Source: Pseudomonas sp. R28(2017) (lineage in GTDB: Bacteria; Pseudomonadota; Gammaproteobacteria; Pseudomonadales; Pseudomonadaceae). From it: 64,000 bases of DNA. The notes under the pieces were generated by a model. It was not told the origin of the DNA. It did no database searches and worked only from the letters and a program-made list of their open reading frames with translations. Made by a program: the position numbers and the translations under genes. Positions 1-9,807 of the stretch are shown here, piece after piece (position 1 is the stretch's first letter; each line of letters opens with the position of its first letter). The stretch is from assembly GCF_002112505.1 (NCBI RefSeq), contig NZ_NEHW01000001.1, positions 529,757 to 593,756 on the forward strand, read 5' to 3'.

Positions 1-1337
1 TGCTGTCGATTCTCAAAGGCTTCGACTGGGAAGAAGCCAGCCTGCTGACCCTGACCGCCGCGCTGCTGGCCATCTTCCGCCGCTCGTTCTACCGGCCGAG
101 CCGGCTGCTCGAGCTGCCGTTCTCGCCGGTGTACCTGGTGGCCAGCGCCTGCGTGGTCGGCGCTTCGGTGTGGCTGCTGCTGTTCGCCTACCAGGATGTG
201 CCCTATACCCACAAGCTGTGGTGGCAGTTCACCCTCGACGCCGATGCCCCGCGCGGCCTGCGCGCAGCATTGGGCAGCGCGGTGCTGCTGGTGATCGTCG
301 CCCTGACCTGGCTGCTGCGCACCGCCCGCCCGGTCATTCACCTGCCCGACGACACCGAGCTGCAGCGCGCCAACCGTATCCTGCTGAGCTCCGACCAGCC
401 CGACGGTGGCCTGGCACTGACCGGCGACAAGGCGTTGCTGTTCCACCCCAACGACAATGCCTTCCTCATGTATGCCCGCCGCGGCCGCAGCCTGGTGGCC
501 CTGTACGACCCGATCGGCCCGGCCCAGGAGCGCGCCGAGATGATCTGGCAGTTCCGCGACCTGTGCGACCTGCACCACGCCCGCCCGGTGTTCTACCAGG
601 TGCGCGCGGAGAACCTGCCGTTCTACATGGATATCGGCCTGACTGCCCTGAAGCTGGGCGAAGAAGCGCGGGTCGACCTGCGCCGTTTCGACCTCGAAGC
701 CAAGGGCAAGGAAATGAAGGACCTGCGCTACACCTGGAACCGCGGCGGCCGGGATGGCCTGAGCCTGGAGATCCACGAACCTGGCCAGGCCCCGCTGGCC
801 GAGCTCAAGGAAATCTCCGACGCCTGGCTCGGCGGCAAGAACGTGCGGGAGAAGGGCTTCTCGCTGGGGCGCTTCAGCCCCGAGTACCTGCAGCACTTCC
901 GTATCGCCCTGATTCGTTTCCAGGGCCGGCCGGTGGCCTTCGCCAACCTGCTGGAAACCCACAGCAACGAACTGGCCAGCCTCGACCTGATGCGCGCTCA
1001 CCCCGAGGCGCCGAAGCTGACCATGGAATTCATGATGATCGGCTTGATCCTGCATTACAAAAGCCATGACTACGGCCGCTTCAGCCTGGGCATGGTCCCG
1101 CTTTCCGGCCTGCAGCCACGGCGCGGCGCACCCTTGACCCAGCGCCTGGGTTCGATGGTGTTCCGCCGTGGCGAGCAGCTCTACAACTTCCAGGGCCTGC
1201 GGCGCTTCAAGGACAAGTTCCAGCCGGACTGGGAACCTCGTTACATGGCCGTGCCGGCCGGGCTCGACCCGCTGGTGGCACTGGCCGATACTGCCGCCCT
1301 GATTGCTGGCGGCCTGACTGGATTGGTGAAACGTTGA
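1..1337 (+). CDS. mprF: Aminoacyl-phosphatidylglycerol synthase MprF, 3' part (start lies before the window)
   Basis: The reading frame is open from the first bases, so the gene begins upstream; 444 C-terminal residues are visible. The first ~110 visible residues hold hydrophobic membrane segments. The rest is the soluble DUF2156 aminoacyltransferase domain, with the MprF-typical YNFQGLRRFKDKFQP stretch near the end. MprF flips and/or synthesises lysyl- or alanyl-phosphatidylglycerol from aminoacyl-tRNA at the inner membrane, lowering surface charge and raising tolerance to cationic peptides and acid. In P. aeruginosa the homologue makes alanyl-PG; the substrate here is inferred. The stop overlaps the start of the next gene (TGATG), so the two are translationally coupled. 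Confidence 0.93.
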   Translation, partial: LSILKGFDWEEASLLTLTAALLAIFRRSFYRPSRLLELPFSPVYLVASACVVGASVWLLLFAYQDVPYTHKLWWQFTLDADAPRGLRAALGSAVLLVIVALTWLLRTARPVIHLPDDTELQRANRILLSSDQPDGGLALTGDKALLFHPNDNAFLMYARRGRSLVALYDPIGPAQERAEMIWQFRDLCDLHHARPVFYQVRAENLPFYMDIGLTALKLGEEARVDLRRFDLEAKGKEMKDLRYTWNRGGRDGLSLEIHEPGQAPLAELKEISDAWLGGKNVREKGFSLGRFSPEYLQHFRIALIRFQGRPVAFANLLETHSNELASLDLMRAHPEAPKLTMEFMMIGLILHYKSHDYGRFSLGMVPLSGLQPRRGAPLTQRLGSMVFRRGEQLYNFQGLRRFKDKFQPDWEPRYMAVPAGLDPLVALADTAALIAGGLTGLVKR

Positions 1338-2629
1338 TGATCCGACGCTATTGGCTGTACGTACTGATTCCCCTGTTGCTGGCCGCCCTGGCCGGCGCTG
1401 CGGGCTTTTGGCTGTGGACCCGCCCTGCCCCCGAGGCACGGCTGGAACAACTGACCCTCAATGACACCAGCGTCGTCCGCGTCACCCCGGGCGTGCATGC
1501 CAAGGCGCGCGTCGCCATCGGCGTGCCTCAGGACCAGGCCCTGACCGACAAGCAGCTGCTGGACCTGAGCCAGGCCGCCGAGGCACAACTGGTCCAGGTG
1601 ATTCTGCCGCCGAACGACTGCGCCAAGCAGCAACAGGCCCTGGATCAGGCGCTGACCCAGCTGTCCGGCAAACCGACCCTGGTCGCCGGCATCGGCCCAG
1701 GTGCAGCCCAGGCGTGGCGCTGGCTGGCCACCCAGACTGACGACAAGGCACGGGCCATCTCGGTCGACTTCACCCTGGAGCAGCCAGGCTGCAAGGTCGA
1801 ACTGCCGAAATCGGCCGCCCACGGCCACTGGAACGTCGCCTGGAACGACAACCCGGACGACGCCAGTGCCGCCTTCGTGCGCGACCAGGCCAACGCCGAG
1901 ACCAGCATCAGCGACTATGACATCCACCTGCCCCAGGTGCTCAAGGCCCAACTGACCCAGGCCCTGGTCGGTCGCGACGGCAACGCCCTGGCCATCCCGG
2001 TGGTGGAAGTGCCGGCCGGACAGACCACAGACACCGTCACCCTGTTCCTGTCCGGTGATGGTGGCTGGCGCGACCTGGACCGCGACGTGGCCGGTGAAAT
2101 GGCCAAGCTCGGCTACCCGGTGGTTGGTATCGACACCCTGCGCTACTACTGGCAGCACAAGACTCCGGAGCAAAGTGCTGCCGACCTGTCGGAGCTGATG
2201 CAGCACTACCGCCAGAAGTGGGGCACCAAGCGTTTCGTGCTGACCGGTTACTCGTTCGGCGCCGACGTGCTGCCGGCCATCTACAACCGCCTGCCGGCCG
2301 AAGACCAGCAGCGTATCGATGCGGTCGTGCTGCTGGCCTTCGCCCGCAGCGGCAGCTTCGAGATCGAAGTCGAAGGCTGGCTGGGCAAGGAAGGCCAGGA
2401 AGCGCCTACCGGGCCGGAAATGGCCAGGCTGCCGGCATCCAAGGTGGTCTGCGTGTACGGTGTGGAAGAAACCGACGAGAGCGGTTGCACCGACAAGACG
2501 GCGGTGGGTGAGCGCATGAAGCTGCCTGGTGGTCACCACTTCGACGAGAACTATCCGGCGCTGGCCAAGCGCCTGATCGACGAGATCGAAACCCGCCAGG
2601 GCAAGTCCAGCGTCGCTGCACAGAACTGA
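1337..2629 (+). CDS. VirJ/AcvB-family periplasmic hydrolase, probable aminoacyl-phosphatidylglycerol hydrolase
   Basis: 430 residues with an N-terminal hydrophobic export segment (about residues 8-26). The C-terminal half is an alpha/beta-hydrolase VirJ domain: GDGGWRD near residue 240, and the nucleophile elbow GYSFGAD near residue 305 supplying the catalytic Ser. From established work, Agrobacterium AcvB hydrolyses lysyl-PG and the P. aeruginosa protein encoded beside its alanyl-PG synthase hydrolyses alanyl-PG. The same arrangement here suggests a synthase/hydrolase pair. I chose ATG at 1337, which overlaps the mprF stop; a TTG one codon earlier is less likely. A convergent terminator follows. 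Confidence 0.85.
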   Translation: MIRRYWLYVLIPLLLAALAGAAGFWLWTRPAPEARLEQLTLNDTSVVRVTPGVHAKARVAIGVPQDQALTDKQLLDLSQAAEAQLVQVILPPNDCAKQQQALDQALTQLSGKPTLVAGIGPGAAQAWRWLATQTDDKARAISVDFTLEQPGCKVELPKSAAHGHWNVAWNDNPDDASAAFVRDQANAETSISDYDIHLPQVLKAQLTQALVGRDGNALAIPVVEVPAGQTTDTVTLFLSGDGGWRDLDRDVAGEMAKLGYPVVGIDTLRYYWQHKTPEQSAADLSELMQHYRQKWGTKRFVLTGYSFGADVLPAIYNRLPAEDQQRIDAVVLLAFARSGSFEIEVEGWLGKEGQEAPTGPEMARLPASKVVCVYGVEETDESGCTDKTAVGERMKLPGGHHFDENYPALAKRLIDEIETRQGKSSVAAQN

Positions 2630-2635
2630 AAATGA

Positions 2636-2658
2636 CCGGGGCCGCTTTGCGGCCCCGG
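2636..2658. terminator. Bidirectional hairpin between convergent virJ-like and kup genes
   Basis: A 10-bp GC stem (ccggggccgc / gcggccccgg) with a TTT loop lies between the two convergent stops. It has no strong U-run. The core resembles the GGGCCGCAAAGCGGCCCC hairpins found downstream of accA and rnhB. Confidence 0.6.
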
Positions 2659-2662
2659 CAAC

Positions 2663-4573
2663 TCAAATTTCGACCTGGGTCCCCAGCTCGATCACCCGGT
2701 TCAACGGCAGGTTGAAGAAACGCAGGTTCCCGTTGGCATTCTTTAGCAGGAACGCGAACAGGTTACCCCGCCAGCGCGACATCCCCTCCAGACGTGATGC
2801 AATCACCGTTTCCCGGCTGAGGAAGTAGGTGGTACGCATCGGGCTGAAATCCAGTTCGTCCAGGTGGCACAGCTTCAAGGCTGCCGGCACGTCCGGTTCG
2901 TCCATGAAGCCAAAGTGCAGCAGCACCCGGAAGAAGCCATCGCCATAGGCCTCGACCTCGAATCGCTCTTGTTCAGGCACCCGTGGGCGGTCTTCACTGA
3001 CCACCGTCAGCAGCACCACCTGGCTGTGCAGCACCTGGTTGTGCAGCATGTTGTGCAGCAGCGCATGGGGCACCGCATCTGCCCGCGCCGTCAAGAACAC
3101 CGCCGTGCCTTCGACCCGATGCGGTGGCTGCACGCGGATGCTGCTGATGAACACCGGCAGCGGCAGCCCGCCTTCATCGATACGCTCCACCAGGATCTGC
3201 TTGCCGCGCTTCCAGGTGCTCATCAGCAGGTACAGCACGCCGCCTGCCAGCACCGGGAAGGCACCGCCCTGGACGATCTTCGGCACGTTGGCGGCGAAGA
3301 ACAGCCCATCGACGAAGAGGAAGCCAACCAGGATAGGTACCGCCAGCACCGGTGGCCATTTCCACAGCAGCAGCATCACCGCCGACACCAGGATGGTGGT
3401 CATCAGCATGGTCCCGGTCACCGCCACGCCGTAAGCCGCCGCCAGGGCGCCAGAGGATTCGAAGCCGATCACCAGCAACACCACGCCGACCATCAAGGTC
3501 CAGTTCACCGCACCGATGTAGATCTGCCCCTGCTCGTCGCTGGAGGTGTGCTGGATCTGCATGCGCGGGATATAGCCCAGCTGGATGGCCTGGCGGGTCA
3601 GGGAGAAGGCCCCGGAGATCACCGCCTGCGAGGCGATCACCGTGGCCATGGTCGCCAGCCCGACCATGGGCAGCAAGGCCCAGCCTGGCGCCAGCAGGTA
3701 GAACGGGTTACGGGCGGCTTCGGGGTTCTGCAGCAATATCGCACCCTGGCCGAAGTAATTGAGCACCAGTGCCGGCAGCACCAGGGCGAACCAGGCACGG
3801 GCGATCGGTTTGCGCCCGAAATGCCCCATGTCGGCATACAGCGCCTCGGCACCGGTCAACGCCAGTACCACGGCGCCGAGAATCGCCACGCCCATGCCGG
3901 GGTGGACGATGAAGAAGTTCACCGCCCAGCCCGGGTTGAACGCCTTGAGCACTTCCGGGCTCTGGGAAATGCCATGGGCGCCCAACGCGGCAAGCGCGAG
4001 GAACCAGACCACCATGATCGGGCCGAACAGCTTGCCGATCTTGTCGGTGCCGTGCTTCTGCACCAGGAACAAGGCCACCAGCACCACCAGTGAAATGGGC
4101 ACCACCCAGTGGTCGATACCGTCGAAGGCCAGGCCCATGCCCTCCACGGCGGACAGCACCGACACCGCCGGGGTGATCATGCTGTCACCATAGAACAGCG
4201 AGGCGCCGATCAGGCCGCAGACCACCATCAGCGTGCGCAGGCGCGGATAGGCCGCCGTGGCCCGTCGCGCCAGTGCGGTCAATGCCATGGTGCCGCCCTC
4301 GCCCTGGTTGTCGGCGCGCAGGATGAACATCACATACTTGAACGACACCACCCACAGCAGCGACCAGAGGATCAGCGAGAGGATCCCCAGCACGCCATCA
4401 TGGTTGACCGGCACCCCGTAACCGCCGGTAAAGACTTCTTTCAGGGTATACAAGGGGCTGGTACCGATATCGCCATAGACCACCCCGACCGCTGCCACGA
4501 GCAGGCCCAGCGACCGTGTCGCGCCCTGCTTCCCCGCGTGCCCGCCTTCGGCGTGACTGCTTGCCTGAACCAT
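2663..4573 (-). CDS. kup: Low-affinity potassium transporter Kup
   Basis: 636 residues, the usual Kup length. The N-terminal signature [18 protein letters not shown] is at about residues 31-48, followed by about twelve membrane segments and a soluble C-terminal region ending ELGTQVEI. Kup imports K+ with protons across the inner membrane. I chose ATG at 4573 because GGGAG lies 6 nt upstream; a longer reading to 4615 adds 14 non-conserved residues. It is convergent with the virJ-like gene and divergent from rimO. Confidence 0.95.
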   Translation of the reverse strand: MVQASSHAEGGHAGKQGATRSLGLLVAAVGVVYGDIGTSPLYTLKEVFTGGYGVPVNHDGVLGILSLILWSLLWVVSFKYVMFILRADNQGEGGTMALTALARRATAAYPRLRTLMVVCGLIGASLFYGDSMITPAVSVLSAVEGMGLAFDGIDHWVVPISLVVLVALFLVQKHGTDKIGKLFGPIMVVWFLALAALGAHGISQSPEVLKAFNPGWAVNFFIVHPGMGVAILGAVVLALTGAEALYADMGHFGRKPIARAWFALVLPALVLNYFGQGAILLQNPEAARNPFYLLAPGWALLPMVGLATMATVIASQAVISGAFSLTRQAIQLGYIPRMQIQHTSSDEQGQIYIGAVNWTLMVGVVLLVIGFESSGALAAAYGVAVTGTMLMTTILVSAVMLLLWKWPPVLAVPILVGFLFVDGLFFAANVPKIVQGGAFPVLAGGVLYLLMSTWKRGKQILVERIDEGGLPLPVFISSIRVQPPHRVEGTAVFLTARADAVPHALLHNMLHNQVLHSQVVLLTVVSEDRPRVPEQERFEVEAYGDGFFRVLLHFGFMDEPDVPAALKLCHLDELDFSPMRTTYFLSRETVIASRLEGMSRWRGNLFAFLLKNANGNLRFFNLPLNRVIELGTQVEI

Positions 4574-4807
4574 CGAACACTCCCGCAGATGGCCTTGAAG
4601 GCCGGTAGAATTCACTCCTGCGCCTGGGGCACGAGTGGCCCCGGCGCAATGGCGCGAAGCATAGCGCAGCGTTCGTCGCTTTTCTGCTGGTCAAGCGACC
4701 TTGCGCTCGCTAGAATTGCGCACTTTTTGATCAGAGGCGCCGCAAGCGCCCGTCAAGATCGCCCCCGGCTGCGCCAGGGCGAACTGCATTCAATACCGAG
4801 GTTAGTC

Positions 4808-6139
4808 ATGTCCACCACTCCCGCCACCCCCAAGGTTGGTTTCGTCAGCCTGGGTTGCCCCAAGGCCCTGGTCGATTCCGAGCGCATCCTGACCCAGCTG
4901 CGCATGGAAGGCTATGAAGTCGTGCCCACCTACGAGGATGCCGATGTGGTGGTGGTCAACACCTGCGGCTTCATCGACAGCGCCAAGGCCGAGTCGCTGG
5001 AAGTGATCGGTGAAGCGATCAAGGAAAACGGCAAGGTCATCGTCACCGGCTGCATGGGTGTCGAAGAAGGCACCATCCGTGACGTGCACCCGAGCGTGCT
5101 GTCGGTGACCGGCCCGCAGCAGTACGAGCAGGTGGTCAACGCCGTGCACGAAGTGGTGCCGCCACGCCAGGACCACAACCCACTGATCGACCTGGTGCCG
5201 CCGCAGGGTGTCAAGCTGACCCCGCGCCACTACGCCTACCTGAAGATTTCCGAAGGCTGCAACCACAGCTGCAGCTTCTGCATCATCCCGTCGATGCGCG
5301 GCAAGCTGGTCAGCCGCCCGGTCGGCGAAGTGCTGAGCGAAGCCGAGCGCCTGGTCAAGGCCGGCGTCAAGGAGATCCTGGTGATCTCCCAGGACACCAG
5401 CGCCTATGGCGTCGACGTCAAGTACAAGACCGACTTCTGGAACGGCCGCCCGGTCAAGACCCGCATGCTCGAGCTGTGTGAAGCGCTGAGCAGCCTGGGT
5501 GCCTGGGTGCGCCTGCACTACGTCTACCCGTACCCGAACGTCGACGACGTGATCCCGCTGATGGCCGCCGGCAAGATCCTGCCGTACCTGGACATCCCGT
5601 TCCAGCACGCCAGCCCCAAGGTGCTCAAGTCGATGAAGCGCCCGGCCTTCGAAGACCGCACCCTGGCACGCATCAAGAACTGGCGCGAGCAATGCCCTGA
5701 GCTGGTGATCCGCTCGACCTTCATCGTCGGCTTCCCTGGCGAGACCGAGGAAGACTTCCAGTACCTGCTGGACTGGCTCACCGAAGCCCAGCTCGATCGC
5801 GTCGGTTGCTTCCAGTACTCGCCGGTCGAAGGCGCCCCGGCCAATGACCTGGGCCTGGACGAAGTGCCGGATGACGTCAAGCAGGACCGTTGGGACCGCT
5901 TCATGGCGCACCAGCAGGCCATCAGCGCCGCCCGCCTGCAGCTGCGCATCGGCAAGGAAATCGAAGTACTGATCGACGAAGTCGAGGAGCAGGGCTCGGT
6001 TGGCCGCAGCTTCTTCGATGCTCCGGAAATCGACGGCAGCGTGTTCATCGACGGTAACCACGGCTTCAAGCCAGGCGACAAAGTGCGTTGCCGCGTGGTG
6101 GATGCCGACGAATACGACATGTGGGCCGAGCCTGTTTAA
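4808..6139 (+). CDS. rimO: Ribosomal protein S12 (Asp) methylthiotransferase RimO
   Basis: 443 residues, matching RimO (about 440). The N-terminal UPF0004 domain has three cluster cysteines (LGCPK, NTCGF, TGCMG). The radical-SAM motif CNHSCSFC has Cys at 151, 155 and 158. A C-terminal TRAM domain ends MWAEPV. The enzyme carries two 4Fe-4S clusters and adds a methylthio group to an Asp of ribosomal protein S12. ATG 4808 gives the conserved start ([19 protein letters not shown]); the frame is open further upstream but not family-like. A possible -10 (TAGAAT) is at 4711-4716. Confidence 0.96.
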   Translation: MSTTPATPKVGFVSLGCPKALVDSERILTQLRMEGYEVVPTYEDADVVVVNTCGFIDSAKAESLEVIGEAIKENGKVIVTGCMGVEEGTIRDVHPSVLSVTGPQQYEQVVNAVHEVVPPRQDHNPLIDLVPPQGVKLTPRHYAYLKISEGCNHSCSFCIIPSMRGKLVSRPVGEVLSEAERLVKAGVKEILVISQDTSAYGVDVKYKTDFWNGRPVKTRMLELCEALSSLGAWVRLHYVYPYPNVDDVIPLMAAGKILPYLDIPFQHASPKVLKSMKRPAFEDRTLARIKNWREQCPELVIRSTFIVGFPGETEEDFQYLLDWLTEAQLDRVGCFQYSPVEGAPANDLGLDEVPDDVKQDRWDRFMAHQQAISAARLQLRIGKEIEVLIDEVEEQGSVGRSFFDAPEIDGSVFIDGNHGFKPGDKVRCRVVDADEYDMWAEPV

Positions 6140-6154
6140 AACAGCCGGTACATG

Positions 6155-6208
6155 AAAAAGCCCCTGCCGGGTATTCCCAATGAGGAAATAACCGGCAGGG
6201 GCTTTTTT
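6155..6208. terminator. Bidirectional rho-independent terminator between rimO and the OM protein gene
   Basis: A long stem (aaaaagcccctgccgg at 6155-6170 pairing with 6192-6208), flanked by A5 and T6. It therefore serves rimO on the plus strand and the convergent 6210-6959 gene on the minus strand. Confidence 0.9.
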
Positions 6209-6209
6209 G

Positions 6210-6959
6210 TCAGAAGGTGTGAAAGACCATCAATCCTGCTTCCCCATCGGGGCTGGCATCGGAAAAGCCCTTGACCGCATACAGTTGGACTTTCCATTCC
6301 CGGTTGAGCTTGTGGGTCAGGAACAGGGTCAGTTCCTGGATCTGCGACCCCGTCGAGACGACTTTTTGCCGCCAGTCGTAGGAGGCGCCCGCCGAGGTAC
6401 CTTGCGCCACCGGAATGGCAAAGCCCAGGCTGGTAAAGATCGGGTCCCTGAAATCGCTGTCGGGCGGGTCGCCGAACTTCTTCCAGCCCAAGGTTGCGAA
6501 GCCGGTCACCGGGCCGAATGCCCTGGCGATATCAACCTGGCCGGTATAATCGTACTCACCCGTGCCCAGGCACTGCTTTTCATCGGCAGTGGGAAATTTG
6601 ACCTTGCCGATGAGGTCCAGCATCAGGCCACCGTCACTGCCATCGAGCAGTGCATAAGCGGCGCTCGCAACCGTATCGCCCAGCCCGCTCTCCACCGCAT
6701 GGCAGCCGCCGGGCAAGGGGTCACCGTTCGGGCCTACTTCAGGGTTGGTGATGCGTAGCCAGGGCACGGTGACTTTGTAAGTCATGGGGCCGGTTTCATA
6801 CTTGCCGACCACGGGCACGTACCAGATCTCCGAAGTGGTCCCCGTGCCATAGTCGCCACTCGAATAGTCCATGCCAATGGAGGCGCTGAAGGTATCGGCC
6901 AGGGCCGACGAACTGGCGCAGGACAACAAACAGGCGAAAAGAGGGAGCGTGGGTCGCAT
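6210..6959 (-). CDS. Putative outer-membrane channel/transporter-like beta-barrel protein
   Basis: 249 residues with a Sec signal peptide (MRPTLPLFACLLSCASSSALA, cleavage before DTFSAS). The mature part alternates hydrophobic and polar residues and ends in Phe (MVFHTF), as in outer-membrane beta-barrels. It resembles the phenol-degradation MetA-type transporter family, which I recognise only loosely. It is the last gene of an apparent operon, 54 nt after the DUF5666 gene. I chose ATG 6959 because GAGG sits 5 nt upstream; a GTG at 6965 is the alternative. The substrate is unknown. Confidence 0.75.
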   Translation of the reverse strand: MRPTLPLFACLLSCASSSALADTFSASIGMDYSSGDYGTGTTSEIWYVPVVGKYETGPMTYKVTVPWLRITNPEVGPNGDPLPGGCHAVESGLGDTVASAAYALLDGSDGGLMLDLIGKVKFPTADEKQCLGTGEYDYTGQVDIARAFGPVTGFATLGWKKFGDPPDSDFRDPIFTSLGFAIPVAQGTSAGASYDWRQKVVSTGSQIQELTLFLTHKLNREWKVQLYAVKGFSDASPDGEAGLMVFHTF

Positions 6960-7013
6960 CTGCACCTCAATATTCCGTCGGGAAGTGTGATCGGACTTAC
7001 CCAGCCTAGTTGC

Positions 7014-8774
7014 CTAATGCCCGGAACGCTCTGGATGCTCGACTTTTTCGGCCTTCTCTACCGTTTCAGGTCGTTCGACCTTTTCGACTTTTTCTACCGT
7101 TTCAGGTTTTTCAACCCTTTCGACCTTTTCCACTTTCTCGACTTTTTCAGGTCTTTCGACCTTCTCTACTTTTTCCACCTTCTCGACTTTCTCAGGCCTT
7201 TCGACCTTTTCCACCTTCTCGACCTTCTCAGGCCTTTCGACTTTCTCGACCTTCTCAGGCTTTTCGACTTTCTCCACCTTCTCGACTTTCTCTACTTTTT
7301 CGACCTTTTCTACTTTCTCTACTTTGTCGAGCTCTACTTTTTCAACCTCTTCGACCTTTTCTATCCGATCGGAGCTGCCACTGTTGCTGGTCTCGCGCTG
7401 CTCCACGCTGTCGACATGCCCCGACTTTCCAGACCTGTCTTCATTTTCAACGCTGGCATGGTCACCGGATCCGCTACCCGAACTCCGCCCACTGTGATCA
7501 TCGCTGCCTTCGCTGCGTGTGCCGGAGGCGCCACGCTCACCCTGGCCGCTGTTGTTGGAGCTTCCCGAGCTGCCGGTACCGTGCTCGCCATTACGCCCTG
7601 AATGCCCTCTGTCCGAGTTGTCGACGCGGTCGTCGTGGAACTCGACGCGGGATGCGCGCAGTTCGTGCGTGGCACTGAATACCCCGCTGACCCGCACCCG
7701 TTGGTCGAGCGCAATGCCCGCAGGCTGCTTGCCGACGATCACGGTCTCCTGCCCCAGCGTCACATTGATGCCAGCCACCACCAGCTGACGCGCCTGGGTC
7801 CGCTGTACCAGCCCCTCGATCACCGCTGTCTGCACGCGGCCAGCAAAAGGCAGGCTCGGGTCTGGCCGGGTTTGCGCCACTTCCAGCTGGCGCCCGGTCC
7901 ATTGACCACGCACCAGCACTTCCCGCGCCGGTGCCACGCGCGTCCCCAGCTGCAGCCCCTGGAGGCTGCCGGGGCGGTCAACCGCACCGATGGCGCTGGC
8001 TTCTCTGAGCCCGGGCGCCCGCTCGATTCGGCTAGCCACCACTTCCCCGGCAGCATCGCGCAGGCCGCTGACCCTGACCGGCTCGCCCGGCCTCAGCCCT
8101 TCGGCCACGCGTGCCCCGGCGGCAAGGCGCACGGGTTGGCCCATGACCCGCAGTGGCCCCGAAGCAGTGGGCAGGGCCGTCAGCGGCCCTTCGTAGACGT
8201 TGAGGATCGCGATGCGCCCGGCTTGCAGGCCACGCTGTGTGCCATAGGCCTCCACCGCGACCACCTGGCCAATCGCCAGATGAGCGCTGCTGGCAGGGGC
8301 GCCGTTCTCGCTCACAGGCACATCCTTGCCGTAATGCACCTCCTGACCATTGACGCAGATCGAAGCGAACCCGGTGATGGTGCCGACGATTCCCGTGCCA
8401 CCGGTCCCCCCTGGACGCTGGATCGGGGCGCCGCTACCGCCCACACCGCCGTGGCCGCGATCGATGAAGGTGCCGTCGACACCTTCCGCCACCGCACCGG
8501 TACCGCCAGTACCGCCCGGGCGCTGCTGGGTCGGCGCCCCCGTGCCACCCACACCGCCATTCTCGCTGCGCACGCCGGTGCCACCAACACCGCCGGTTCT
8601 GGCGCCGGTACCACCGACACCTCCCGGGAACTGCATGCCCGCTGCACCGGCCATGCCCACTTCATCACGGCTGACACAAACCGGTGCCGCAGCCACCTCG
8701 CCAGGCGCCACCAGGTTCAGCCCCAAACCCAGGACGAGTGCGACGGTATTGAGGCAGCGCGCGAGAGGCGTCAT
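7014..8774 (-). CDS. Secreted DUF5666-type protein with glycine-rich and KVE-repeat regions
   Basis: 586 residues. The order is signal peptide (1-29, ending EVAAA); a glycine-rich segment of GGVGGTGA-like repeats (about 50-150); repeated small beta modules of the DUF5666 kind (about 150-385, with V-x-G-x-V and RVSG patterns); a Ser/Gly/Asp/His-rich linker; and a very long K-V-E / R-P-E-K-V repeat tail (about 480-570). The start codon overlaps the stop of the DUF6502 gene by 4 nt (ATGA), so they are coupled. Function is unknown. The layout suggests an exported, cell-surface or periplasmic protein. The 9-bp-type repeats are prone to slippage, so length may vary between strains. Confidence 0.8.
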   Translation of the reverse strand: MTPLARCLNTVALVLGLGLNLVAPGEVAAAPVCVSRDEVGMAGAAGMQFPGGVGGTGARTGGVGGTGVRSENGGVGGTGAPTQQRPGGTGGTGAVAEGVDGTFIDRGHGGVGGSGAPIQRPGGTGGTGIVGTITGFASICVNGQEVHYGKDVPVSENGAPASSAHLAIGQVVAVEAYGTQRGLQAGRIAILNVYEGPLTALPTASGPLRVMGQPVRLAAGARVAEGLRPGEPVRVSGLRDAAGEVVASRIERAPGLREASAIGAVDRPGSLQGLQLGTRVAPAREVLVRGQWTGRQLEVAQTRPDPSLPFAGRVQTAVIEGLVQRTQARQLVVAGINVTLGQETVIVGKQPAGIALDQRVRVSGVFSATHELRASRVEFHDDRVDNSDRGHSGRNGEHGTGSSGSSNNSGQGERGASGTRSEGSDDHSGRSSGSGSGDHASVENEDRSGKSGHVDSVEQRETSNSGSSDRIEKVEEVEKVELDKVEKVEKVEKVEKVEKVEKVEKPEKVEKVERPEKVEKVEKVERPEKVEKVEKVEKVERPEKVEKVEKVERVEKPETVEKVEKVERPETVEKAEKVEHPERSGH

Positions 8775-9616
8775 GGCTCGGCTGTCTTCGACGAATCGGG
8801 ATCAGTGGCTTCAGTGTAGAAATAAAGCCCGACTGTAATCCGCTGGCGATGCTCATGGCCTGGCACGTCGGTATTTTCCAGCTCAGCGGCCAGGCGGCTG
8901 AAAGCCAGCAAGGTTTGCATGCCATCCTTGGCGACCGCTTCGCGCAGCGTGTCGACGCTGGCCGGGGTCAGCGCATCGTAGTGCACGCTGCGCTCAAAGA
9001 ACGGCAGGCCTTCGCCGCTGAGGTTGTGCACCGCTGCGCAAGCGTGATCATGGAGGTTATGGCCAAAATACGCGGCTTTCTCTTCGAAGCCCTTCTGTGG
9101 CACGAATGCCTGGGCCTCGAGGTGCACGCAATCCTGATCATCGAGGCGGACGATGCCCAGGCGCAGCCACTCATCCAGCACCACCCGCCCGCGGATGTCG
9201 GTGCTGACCGTCGCCACCAGGGCATCGAACGAGCCATCGCCGCCAACGCTGGCCAGCCGTGGCAGCGCCAACGCCTGCCCGGCCGCGGAGCAGAATGGCG
9301 GGCTACTGGTCCATACATTCACCAGTTGTGCACCCAGGGTGATGTTTTCAGGCAACGCAGCGATAGACGTGTCATCTTCACTTCGCAGGCGGCGCACATC
9401 CTTGCGATGCACGCCTGTCAGCAGGCTGATGCGGCTGTCGGTCGGCACCTTGTCGTCAAGGCGAAACTCGCGATGGGCCACATCGACGAACACGTCCTTG
9501 AGCACGTCGGTGAACATCGTGTAGGTCACCCCTTTGCGCAGCATCAGGCGCACCAGAGGGCGCATGACCCTGCGCAGTGCACTCAACATGGACGGGGGGA
9601 TGGAGGGCGATTGCAT
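8771..9616 (-). CDS. DUF6502 family protein
   Basis: 281 residues, cytoplasmic in appearance, with no signal peptide or membrane segment. The N-terminal part (MLRKGVTYTMFTDVLKDVFVDVA) and the following TGVHRKDVRRLR segment look like a winged-helix or DNA-binding fold, which fits the DUF6502 family. A regulatory role for the downstream DUF5666 and outer-membrane genes is inference. I chose ATG 9616 with AAGGA 9 nt upstream; ATG 9625 is an alternative. It is the first gene of a three-gene operon. A 17-bp inverted repeat lies 38-54 bp upstream. Confidence 0.75.
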   Translation of the reverse strand: MQSPSIPPSMLSALRRVMRPLVRLMLRKGVTYTMFTDVLKDVFVDVAHREFRLDDKVPTDSRISLLTGVHRKDVRRLRSEDDTSIAALPENITLGAQLVNVWTSSPPFCSAAGQALALPRLASVGGDGSFDALVATVSTDIRGRVVLDEWLRLGIVRLDDQDCVHLEAQAFVPQKGFEEKAAYFGHNLHDHACAAVHNLSGEGLPFFERSVHYDALTPASVDTLREAVAKDGMQTLLAFSRLAAELENTDVPGHEHRQRITVGLYFYTEATDPDSSKTAEP

Positions 9617-9653
9617 GGAGCGCATTCCTTGACAGTTGAAACCAGTATACGAC

Positions 9654-9670
9654 GCGGGAAAACATCCCAC
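9654..9670. promoter_or_regulatory. Inverted repeat (6-5-6) upstream of DUF6502 operon
   Basis: gcggga-N5-tcccac, 38 bp before the DUF6502 start. It matches the geometry and 11 of 12 arm bases of the perfect repeat at 10547-10563, upstream of the glycine-rich gene. Likely a shared operator; the binding protein is unknown. Confidence 0.5.
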
Positions 9671-9807
9671 ACGAACTGTAACCACTTCCCACCGAGAATG
9701 AGAAAGAGCTGTCAGCGCTCACTGCAAACGCGTGATAGGGCTGCACTGCCCTGGACTGCTCATACAAAACCCGTCCCCTGGGCCTTGTATGGGCTGTTCA
9801 CTGCCAA

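Noticed and set aside
4109..4807. N-terminal extension of rimO
   Set aside because: The upstream frame overlaps kup in antisense and adds unrelated residues; ATG 4808 gives the family start.
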